Source of the DNA: Bacillota bacterium
Lineage (GTDB): Bacteria; Bacillota; Clostridia; Lachnospirales; Lachnospiraceae
NCBI GenBank assembly: GCA_023398855.1
Contig: JAEWRS010000329.1
Span: forward strand, 1-8,468
Length of the DNA stretch: 8,468 nucleotides
Direction: 5' to 3'
Below the pieces are notes generated by a model. The model made no database searches. It was not told where the DNA came from and worked only from the letters and a program-made list of their open reading frames with translations. Positions 1 through 5,811 of this stretch are shown here, in pieces. How positions within the stretch are numbered: position 1 is the first letter of the stretch; every line of letters starts with the position of its first letter. The position numbers and the translations under genes are program-made.

Positions 1-1
1 C

Positions 2-961
2 GCTTTTTTTGAACAGAATAAACTGGACATTGCCGGGTACGGGGTTCTTACCTTTGGGGAGTTCTTAGAACATTTTACAGAGGAAGAGCTGGAGGACCAG
101 GCAATAGAAAAGGAAAAGCTTCTGTCCAATCTTCCCGTTTATCTGGAACAGATGTGTGCATTTCTTGGCCTTGAAAAGAGCAGCCGGGTCCTTTCCATGA
201 CTATTCTGCCGGGACATGACAAGTCCGGAAATCCGGAGGGGTTTTCTGAACTCACTGCGGAAACCTCTCAGATCATATCCATTGTAGGACCAACGGGTTC
301 GGGAAAAAGCCGGCTTTTGGCTGACATTGAATGGGCAGCACAAAATGATACGCCAACCGGACGCAGTATCTTGATCAACGGAGAAAAACCGGATAACAAA
401 TGGCGTTTTTCCTCCAACAACCGGCTGGTGGCTCAGTTGTCCCAGAACATGAACTTTGTCATGGATCTGACGGTAGAAGAATTTTTAAGGATGCACGCCG
501 TAAGCCGTCTGGTGGAAAACCCCCAGACTGTTATTGACCAGATCCTCCTTGCCGCCAATCATCTGGCAGGAGAAGCATTTGACTTGACCACTCCTGTCAC
601 CAGCTTAAGCGGAGGACAGTCCAGAGCCTTGATGATCGCGGATACTGCCATTTTAAGTGCTTCTCCCATTGTTCTCATTGATGAAATTGAAAATGCAGGA
701 ATTGACCGCAAAAAAGCCCTTGAGCTTTTAGTCTCCTCGGACAAGATCGTCTTAATGGCAACTCACGACCCTCTTCTGGCCCTCATGGCTGACAAGAGGA
801 TCATTATTAAAAACGGCGGGATCAGCAAGGTACTGGATACCAGCCCGGAAGAAAAGCTTTTGTTAGAAGAGCTTGAAAAAATGGATTCCCTGATCCAGAC
901 AGCACGTCAGGAGCTGCGTAAGGGAAGTACCTTGTCTGCAAATATTCTGGACAAGGAATAA
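2..961 (+). CDS. ABC-type ATPase, 5'-truncated by the window edge
   Basis: The reading frame is open from base 2 to a TAA stop at 959-961, giving 319 visible residues with the true start outside the window. The first ATG inside the window (152) is not a convincing start, because protein-like sequence (GYGVLTFGEFLEHF and an acidic helix) continues upstream of it. Counting from the window edge, the ABC core is complete: Walker A GPTGSGKS at about 96-103, signature LSGGQ at 202-206, Walker B IVLIDE at 223-228 with the catalytic Glu, and the H-loop MATHD around His255. About 90 residues precede Walker A, longer than in ordinary importer ATPases. The tail is charged and probably helical. No transmembrane segment is seen and no permease follows; the gene ends in a strong terminator. 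It could energise a transporter encoded upstream or be a soluble ABC ATPase with another role. I do not recognise the subfamily. ATP binding is near certain, the biological role unknown. Confidence 0.85.
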   Translation, partial: AFFEQNKLDIAGYGVLTFGEFLEHFTEEELEDQAIEKEKLLSNLPVYLEQMCAFLGLEKSSRVLSMTILPGHDKSGNPEGFSELTAETSQIISIVGPTGSGKSRLLADIEWAAQNDTPTGRSILINGEKPDNKWRFSSNNRLVAQLSQNMNFVMDLTVEEFLRMHAVSRLVENPQTVIDQILLAANHLAGEAFDLTTPVTSLSGGQSRALMIADTAILSASPIVLIDEIENAGIDRKKALELLVSSDKIVLMATHDPLLALMADKRIIIKNGGISKVLDTSPEEKLLLEELEKMDSLIQTARQELRKGSTLSANILDKE

Positions 962-962
962 G

Positions 963-1015
963 CCACATAAAACAGGCGGCGGATGTATCAGACATCCGCC
1001 GCCTGTTTTATGTGG
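963..1015 (+). terminator. Intrinsic terminator with perfect 24-bp stem
   Basis: Bases 963-986 pair perfectly with 992-1015 around a 5-base loop (ATCAG), beginning one base after the ABC ATPase stop codon. The GC-rich core (GGCGGCGGATGT) is flanked by an A-rich left arm and a matching TTTTAT on the right arm, which acts as the U-tract. Because the A/T-rich arms are themselves complementary, the element could stop transcription from either strand. It insulates the upstream gene from the sensor operon. Confidence 0.9.
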
Positions 1016-1067
1016 AGGCATATGCTGCCATGCTGTACCAAACCAAGGGAAACAAATTCAAAACAGA

Positions 1068-1096
1068 TTGCAAAACCAAACCCTCTTTGGTAAAAT
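1068..1096 (+). promoter_or_regulatory. Putative sigma-A promoter of the sensor operon
   Basis: A TTGCAA hexamer (1068-1073, 4/6 to the -35 consensus) and a TAAAAT hexamer (1091-1096, 5/6 to the -10 consensus) are separated by exactly 17 bp. The site lies in the only sizeable non-coding gap upstream of the lipoprotein-kinase-regulator operon and downstream of a strong terminator. Transcription would begin near 1102-1104, leaving a leader of roughly 72 bases. The call rests on motif match and position only. Confidence 0.55.
1075..1091. repeat. Short inverted repeat in the promoter spacer, possible operator
   Basis: ACCAAA (1075-1080) and TTTGGT (1086-1091) form a perfect 6-bp inverted repeat with a 5-base centre. 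It fills the spacer of the proposed promoter and touches the first base of the -10 hexamer, where a bound protein would block RNA polymerase. A direct copy of ACCAAACC also occurs at 1037-1044, 38 bp upstream of the copy at 1075-1082. Repeats of this length arise by chance fairly often, so an operator role is only a suggestion. Confidence 0.3.
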
Positions 1097-1102
1097 GAGA
1101 AA

Positions 1103-1122
1103 GGAAGATAATACTGTCTTCC
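1103..1122 (+). other. Leader hairpin at the predicted transcript 5' end
   Basis: GGAAGA (1103-1108) pairs with TCTTCC (1117-1122). The stem can extend inward by a T-G wobble (1109/1116) and an A-T pair (1110/1115), giving about 8 bp around a 4-base loop. It starts almost exactly where transcription from the 1068-1096 promoter should begin, so the mRNA would carry a 5'-terminal hairpin, a feature known to slow decay of some Gram-positive messages. The rest of the 1016-1174 gap shows no other RNA structure I can support. Confidence 0.35.
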
Positions 1123-1160
1123 ATATTTCCAATCATACTAACGATATCTGTATTGATTAT

Positions 1161-1168
1161 GGGAGGGG
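1161..1168 (+). promoter_or_regulatory. Strong ribosome binding site pointing to an ATC start
   Basis: GGGAGGGG matches the anti-Shine-Dalgarno sequence well, and the 6-base spacer TTACAC places the initiation codon at 1175, where the sequence reads ATC. The lipoprotein frame has no ATG, GTG or TTG between its upstream stop (TGA at 1154-1156) and the ATG at 1340, so this site decides the start. An ATG at 1159 overlaps the motif but is in another frame and ends after eight codons. Confidence 0.7.
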
Positions 1169-1174
1169 TTACAC

Positions 1175-2200
1175 ATCAGTACTAGTAAAATACAAAAATT
1201 TATCTTTGTCTGCCTGGCAGCACTGCTGCTTTTAAACGGCTGTCAATCCAAGGACAGCCTTTCCTCAGATATTAATACAGATTTAATCGTCTTTACATCT
1301 GCGGATGAGTCCATATACAAACCGATTATCAAAGAATTCATGGAAAGAACCGGTCATTCTGTTAAAGTAATCACGGGTTCCTCTACTGATCTTGCTGAAC
1401 GCATCCAGTCAGGTGCTCTTACAGATTCTATTGATGTAGTATTTGCAATTGATTCCGTAATGCTGGAGCTTCATCGCTCTGCGTGGTTACCATATCATGT
1501 GGAAGTCTCAGCCTTTGACAGCAACCCGGAGATTATAAATAACGGTGCATGGGTCCCTCTTTATCACCTTCCTGTTGTGATCATGTACAACAAGCGGCTG
1601 GTTACGTCCGAGGAAATACCTGCTGGCTTTGAAAGCCTGTTGTCAGATCAATGGAAAGGCAAAATTGCATTTATCAGTCCCAATGATTCGGAAATTTCAG
1701 CTTATGCATTACTTATTTCCAACAACATCATCGGTAATATTGGCGAATATACAAAAAAACTGGTGGAAAATCTTGAGTATCAAACATATGACTCGAAGCA
1801 GACCCTTAATACTTCTATTGAAACAGGGCATATGTATCTGGGGATTTCATCGGAGGATAATGCCTATAGCATAACAAAGAATAATCCTGATATTAATTAT
1901 ATTTATCCCAATGAAGGAACCTTTGTCATTACTTATGGCTCCGCCATAAGTAACAAATCAGCCAACACCAACACAGCTAAGTCATTTATAGACTTTATTA
2001 CCTCTGAAGACGTAGCCTTATTTTTATCTGACAACAATCACCTGCGTCCGGCGAGAACCGATATCTCTGCCCCTGAGGGCCTTCGTCCACTTTCCGAACT
2101 GCCTCAGTTTACGCTTCCCTTTAACGAGATCATGAAGCAGTATAAGATCATGCTGGTGGGGTGGAACAATCATTTAAACACAAACATAAGTGAAAGGTAG
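1175..2200 (+). CDS. Solute-binding lipoprotein, probable sensor component (Fe(III)/AfuA/HptA-type family)
   Basis: Read from ATC 1175, the protein has 341 residues, a normal length for this family. The N-terminus is a clear lipoprotein signal: a short basic stretch (STSKIQK), a hydrophobic core (FIFVCLAALLLL), and a lipobox LNGC with Cys23 as the lipidated residue. The mature part begins like family-1 binding proteins (DLIVFTSADESIYKPIIKEFMERTG) and carries typical inner segments such as WVPLYHLPVVIMYNKRL and the C-terminal LRPARTD. No adjacent tyrosine pair of the iron-binding FbpA kind is seen. The gene overlaps the histidine kinase gene by 11 bp and is not next to a permease in its own operon, so it more likely presents a ligand to the kinase, as HptA does with HptS, than feeds a transporter. 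The initiation codon is abnormal. Starting at the ATG at 1340 would remove the signal peptide and the first beta strand, so I reject it. Ligand unknown; a sugar phosphate or other phosphorylated anion is inferred by analogy. Confidence 0.8.
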   Translation: MSTSKIQKFIFVCLAALLLLNGCQSKDSLSSDINTDLIVFTSADESIYKPIIKEFMERTGHSVKVITGSSTDLAERIQSGALTDSIDVVFAIDSVMLELHRSAWLPYHVEVSAFDSNPEIINNGAWVPLYHLPVVIMYNKRLVTSEEIPAGFESLLSDQWKGKIAFISPNDSEISAYALLISNNIIGNIGEYTKKLVENLEYQTYDSKQTLNTSIETGHMYLGISSEDNAYSITKNNPDINYIYPNEGTFVITYGSAISNKSANTNTAKSFIDFITSEDVALFLSDNNHLRPARTDISAPEGLRPLSELPQFTLPFNEIMKQYKIMLVGWNNHLNTNISER

Positions 2201-3914
2201 TGAAAATACGAAGCAGTTTATTCTCAGTCTTCCATTTAAATATCATATTTTTTTGTCTTGTCTGGCAGTATCGCTGATACCAATTATTTTTTCCAATATT
2301 TTTATTGTGCGCATACTGGATAAATCGCTGATACACCGTACCGAAACGGAACTGGAATTACAGATGGACCAAGTTAAAAATCATATGGATGAAATATTTT
2401 CCATCAGCGAGGACATCTTCATCGATTTAACAAAGGATGATACCACCAGCCGTTTTATGGCCGGAACAGCAGACCCATATCTGCAAAAGGATTTATATAT
2501 TTTATTATATCAGGCTGCTAATAAGATTTATGGTTATGCAACCATAAGCTTATACGACGCTAATGGCCGCCTCTTATTAGCTTCTGATAACGAAGAAGTA
2601 CCGGCTGCTTTACCCTTATACTGGGGACTTCTCAAGAAGTTCTCGTTCACCTCTGATACGGTGTATTATAAAACAGATACCTTTGTCAGCAGAAATACCA
2701 GTATATTATATCAGATCGCACGGCCTCTTTTTAACAGCCAGGGCACTGCGGCCGGTTACATTGTCTTAAATTTCAATAAAGACAGCTTCGCTCATCTTTT
2801 AAGCAACGATTACATTGCATCCGACTGCCTGATGATACTTGATTCCATATTAGAACCAATCTATACTTCACGCCCTCTCCCTGACCTTTCCAATGTATCA
2901 GCTATGCTGGATCATGGACGGGGAAAGAATCACCCGGAACGCTATCTATATCAAAGCTATAGGAGTCCTCAGTATCACTATAACATTGTATTACAAAAAC
3001 AGGCGCAAATCAGTAAAGCTTCAATCAATATGATGTATTTGATTACAACGATCATCACCCTTTTATGCCTGTTTCTCTGTTTTGCGGTATCCTTGTTTTT
3101 CAGCCGCAGCATATCAAGGCCCATTAATCTGTTGGATCAGGCAATGAAACAAGTAATAACAGGAGATTTGACGATCCGTATGCATACAGACAGAAAGGAT
3201 GAACTTGGCAGGCTCTCCCGTAGCTTTAATTATATGGCAGCAGAGCTTGACCAATATATAAAATCAGCTGTCACCAGGCAAAAAAACCTTGACGAAACCA
3301 CGCTGAAATTATACCAGGCACAGTTAAATCCACATTTTTTATACAATACACTTGATTCCATCAAATGGCTTTCTAAAATCAGCCAAGGCAACGAAGTCAC
3401 TACATTAGCAGAGAATCTGGCTTTAATACTCAGGCACTCTATCTCTTCACAGCCGTTTGTCACTTTGCGTCAAGAGCTTGAGATTATCCGGTATTATGTG
3501 GAAATACAAAAAATCCGGTTTTCCGGACAATTTGTGTTTGCAGAAGAAATACCAAAATTAATTTATGACTGCCTGCTTCCTAAGATGATATTGCAGCCTT
3601 TGGTAGAAAACTCTATTCTTCATGGCCTGGAAGGATTTGAAAATGGTTACATATGTATCTATGCCGAAATACATAAAGGCGGCGAAACAGACATATTATC
3701 AGTCTCCGTCACCGATGATGGCAGTGGTATTAATACAGACATGCTGGATTGGCTGAATCAGAAAGAAGTGGTCAAGAAACAGGGACATCTGGGTTTATAT
3801 AATGTTATCCAGATATTAAAGTTATATTATGCTGACAATTATCATATCTCTGCCAGTAATTTAAAGGAGGGCGGGTCTGTTGTTACCATACACATCCCCG
3901 TGAAAAGGAGTTAA
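2190..3914 (+). CDS. Membrane sensor histidine kinase, LytS/YesM type (HptS-like)
   Basis: The 574-residue protein has a first membrane helix at about 20-41, an extracytoplasmic sensor region of about 240 residues (42-280, probably Cache-like), and a second helix at about 281-305. A HAMP linker follows (RSISRPINLLDQA to about 357), then a His_kinase domain with phospho-acceptor His382 in QLNPHFLYNTLD. The HATPase domain has its N-box at PLVENSILHG (470-479), a G1 motif DDGSGI (509-514) and a GHLGL motif (532-536). All catalytic motifs are intact. The start is GTG at 2190, inside the end of the lipoprotein gene; no good Shine-Dalgarno sequence precedes it, so translation probably depends on coupling with the upstream gene. 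No alternative start in frame keeps the first membrane helix whole. It should autophosphorylate in response to the lipoprotein or its ligand and pass phosphate to the regulator encoded next. The family call is firm; the signal is inferred. Confidence 0.92.
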   Translation: MKGSENTKQFILSLPFKYHIFLSCLAVSLIPIIFSNIFIVRILDKSLIHRTETELELQMDQVKNHMDEIFSISEDIFIDLTKDDTTSRFMAGTADPYLQKDLYILLYQAANKIYGYATISLYDANGRLLLASDNEEVPAALPLYWGLLKKFSFTSDTVYYKTDTFVSRNTSILYQIARPLFNSQGTAAGYIVLNFNKDSFAHLLSNDYIASDCLMILDSILEPIYTSRPLPDLSNVSAMLDHGRGKNHPERYLYQSYRSPQYHYNIVLQKQAQISKASINMMYLITTIITLLCLFLCFAVSLFFSRSISRPINLLDQAMKQVITGDLTIRMHTDRKDELGRLSRSFNYMAAELDQYIKSAVTRQKNLDETTLKLYQAQLNPHFLYNTLDSIKWLSKISQGNEVTTLAENLALILRHSISSQPFVTLRQELEIIRYYVEIQKIRFSGQFVFAEEIPKLIYDCLLPKMILQPLVENSILHGLEGFENGYICIYAEIHKGGETDILSVSVTDDGSGINTDMLDWLNQKEVVKKQGHLGLYNVIQILKLYYADNYHISASNLKEGGSVVTIHIPVKRS

Positions 3915-3917
3915 TGT

Positions 3918-4682
3918 ATGTATAAAGTAATTGTAATAGAAGACGAAACTCCTGTAAGGCGGGGAATTATACTGACGACTGACTGGGTATCCTTAGAATG
4001 CGTACTGGTGGGAGAAGCCTCCAATGGAGAAGAAGGGCTAAAGATGGCTCTTGACCTTTCTCCTGATATTATTATCACGGATGTAAAAATGCCCCGCATG
4101 AATGGTACGGAAATGGTCAGGGCTTTGAAGGATTCCGGCGGCCAGTCCCATATCATCATGCTGACTGCATATAATGATTTTAATTATGTACAAAGCGCTC
4201 TCAGACTGGGGGTAAAAGACTATCTCGTAAAGCCACTGAAAAATGGGGACCTGGAAAGCTCCGTTAAAACGGTAATAGACAGTATCAAACATCAGCCACC
4301 TGCAGCTTCCAATGAAAACATGCTGCTGTTTGTTCCCAATCTCCCGCTTTCCGAGCATACGTTAAATAAATACATTGCAGGAGCAATCAAATATATTGAT
4401 TCTCATTGCCGGGAAGATATCAGTCTGACTGCTGTAGCTCAATATCTGGATATCAGCGAGGGGTATTTAAGCAGAATATTTAAAAAAGAGACAAATTATA
4501 CCTTTACCGACTATCTGATCTATTACCGGATAAAGCTGTCAATGCAGCTGCTAAAGGATCATCGTATGAAGGTATATGAGGTAGCAGATACCGTCGGTTA
4601 TTCTGATACTACTTATTTCAGCAACCAGTTTAAAAAAATTGTGGGAATGTCACCCACAAAATATCAGGAGAGATGCAATTAG
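3918..4682 (+). CDS. AraC-family response regulator, short YesN type (HptR-like)
   Basis: The 254-residue protein starts at ATG 3918, three bases after the kinase stop, with AAAGGAG (3904-3910) seven bases upstream. The receiver domain covers about 1-122: acidic pocket Glu9/Asp10, phospho-acceptor Asp55 in ITDVKMP, Thr83 and Lys105 (LVKP). After a short linker, an AraC-type double helix-turn-helix fills about 150-252, with the conserved ending VADTVGYSDTTYFSNQFKKIVGMSPTKYQ. It lacks the long central region of larger YesN proteins. The partner is almost certainly the adjacent kinase. Phosphorylated regulators of this type usually activate nearby uptake genes, so the convergent ABC importer and the operon's own promoter are the likeliest targets; no binding site is proven here. 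Its last codons contain the hairpin terminator of the opposing operon. Confidence 0.93.
   Translation: MYKVIVIEDETPVRRGIILTTDWVSLECVLVGEASNGEEGLKMALDLSPDIIITDVKMPRMNGTEMVRALKDSGGQSHIIMLTAYNDFNYVQSALRLGVKDYLVKPLKNGDLESSVKTVIDSIKHQPPAASNENMLLFVPNLPLSEHTLNKYIAGAIKYIDSHCREDISLTAVAQYLDISEGYLSRIFKKETNYTFTDYLIYYRIKLSMQLLKDHRMKVYEVADTVGYSDTTYFSNQFKKIVGMSPTKYQERCN
4631..4659 (-). terminator. Terminator of the ABC importer operon, inside the regulator gene
   Basis: Read on the - strand, TTGTGGG and CCCACAA (together spanning 4639-4659) form a perfect 7-bp stem with a 7-base loop. They are followed directly by seven T residues (4638-4632). This is a textbook intrinsic terminator, about 65 bp past the ATPase stop codon. 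It lies entirely within the coding sequence of the response regulator on the other strand, so the importer transcript should carry a tail antisense to the end of that gene. Confidence 0.75.
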
Positions 4683-4708
4683 CTCTCTCCTGTACTTTCA
4701 CAATTTTT
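4665..4708 (+). terminator. Probable terminator of the sensor operon
   Basis: CAGGAGAGA (4665-4673) pairs with TCTCTCCTG (4684-4692), a 9-bp stem spanning the stop codon of the response regulator. An inner GC/GC pairing (4675-4676 with 4682-4683) may shorten the loop. T-rich sequence follows, but the first long T run (4703-4708) starts ten bases after the stem, so as a + strand terminator it is weaker than usual. The same hairpin reads on the - strand just before the importer operon's stronger terminator. Confidence 0.5.
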
Positions 4709-4723
4709 TCTCTTTTTCTTATC

Positions 4724-5794
4724 TTATGTCAAAATCTTGCTGAAATCATCATTTCCCGTATCCTGGTAAACCAGATAATCCTTGATACTCAAGCTTACTT
4801 CCTGTCCGGTTTCTAATGTATCGTAGGAATGGGAGTCCGATATTACCCTTATACTTGCATCACCTACTCTGATATGGCAGTCAGTCACATCACCCAGGAA
4901 AAACGTAGACTCCACCTGCCCGCGAATCTGCTCTCCAGCTTCCACAATGGAGATATTCTCAGGTCTTACAGAAACAATCACATCCCCAGTCTGTTCTCCA
5001 TTGTATTCCAATACAGCATTAGTACCTTTTAACTGAATCACTCCGTCCTTTGATATTCCCTTTAGAAAATTCACCTTGCCAACAAAGTCTGCAATAAACT
5101 GATTGGCAGGTCTTCTATAAATATCAATGGGCGATCCCACCTGCTGTACCACACCTTTGTTAATAACAAACACTCGATCACTCATTGTCATTGCTTCAAT
5201 CTGGTCATGGGTCACATAAACAATATTTATCTTCAGCTTTTTCTGGATTTCTTTGATTTCATATCGCATACTTTCACGCAGCTTTGCATCCAAATTAGAC
5301 AAAGGCTCATCCAACAGCAATAATTTGGGTTCGGCAACCAGAGCCCTCCCCAGAGCCACCCGCTGCTGCTGTCCTCCTGATAACTGAGAAGGCATACGTC
5401 CGGCATACTGAGACAAATGTACGGTTTCCAATGCATTTTTTACCCGCTTCTCTATCTCAGATTTTGGAAGCTTTTGTATTCTGAGAGGATATGCCACGTT
5501 ATTGAACACATTCATATGCGGCCACACCGCATAAGATTGGAATACCATACCAATCTCTCTTTTTTCCGGAGGAACAAAGGTATCCCCGCTGTTTACCACC
5601 CTGCCATCAATTGTAATTGTGCCAGTGGTCGGCTTTTCAAAACCCGCTATCATTCGCAGCATTGTGGTCTTACCGCACCCGGATGGTCCTAACAGTGTGA
5701 TAAATTCCCCGTCCTTGAATTCCTGGGTGAACTCTTTTAAAACCTGTACGTCACCAAAGCTTTTGGTAACTTGATTCATACTGATAACAGACAT
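4724..5794 (-). CDS. ABC importer ATPase, FbpC/AfuC/PotA-like
   Basis: The 356-residue protein is the cytoplasmic ATPase of the importer. It has Walker A GPSGCGKT (36-43), Q-loop Gln86 followed by SYAVWPHM, signature LSGGQQQR (138-145), Walker B LLLLDEP (158-164), D-loop SNLDAKLR and H-loop His196. A C-terminal TOBE-like regulatory domain follows (about 235-343, with VSVRPENI). The AVWPHM segment and the length fit ATPases of iron(III)-, phosphonate- or sugar-phosphate-type importers. ATG 5794 is chosen because AAAGGAG (5810-5804) stands nine bases upstream. The gene follows the permease stop by 17 bp and is the last gene of the operon. It should dimerise and contact the two EAA loops of the fused permease. 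Family certain; substrate cannot be told from the ATPase. Confidence 0.95.
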   Translation of the reverse strand: MSVISMNQVTKSFGDVQVLKEFTQEFKDGEFITLLGPSGCGKTTMLRMIAGFEKPTTGTITIDGRVVNSGDTFVPPEKREIGMVFQSYAVWPHMNVFNNVAYPLRIQKLPKSEIEKRVKNALETVHLSQYAGRMPSQLSGGQQQRVALGRALVAEPKLLLLDEPLSNLDAKLRESMRYEIKEIQKKLKINIVYVTHDQIEAMTMSDRVFVINKGVVQQVGSPIDIYRRPANQFIADFVGKVNFLKGISKDGVIQLKGTNAVLEYNGEQTGDVIVSVRPENISIVEAGEQIRGQVESTFFLGDVTDCHIRVGDASIRVISDSHSYDTLETGQEVSLSIKDYLVYQDTGNDDFSKILT

Positions 5795-5811
5795 ATTCTG
5801 CTGCTCCTTTC

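Noticed and set aside
1159..1185. Eight-codon leader peptide starting at ATG 1159
   Set aside because: No ribosome binding site precedes it and it overlaps the one used by the lipoprotein; kept only as an alternative entry point in the ATC finding.
1340..2200. Lipoprotein gene starting at the first in-frame ATG
   Set aside because: It would discard a clear signal peptide, the lipobox and the first beta strand of the family, and no ribosome binding site lies at the right distance before 1340.
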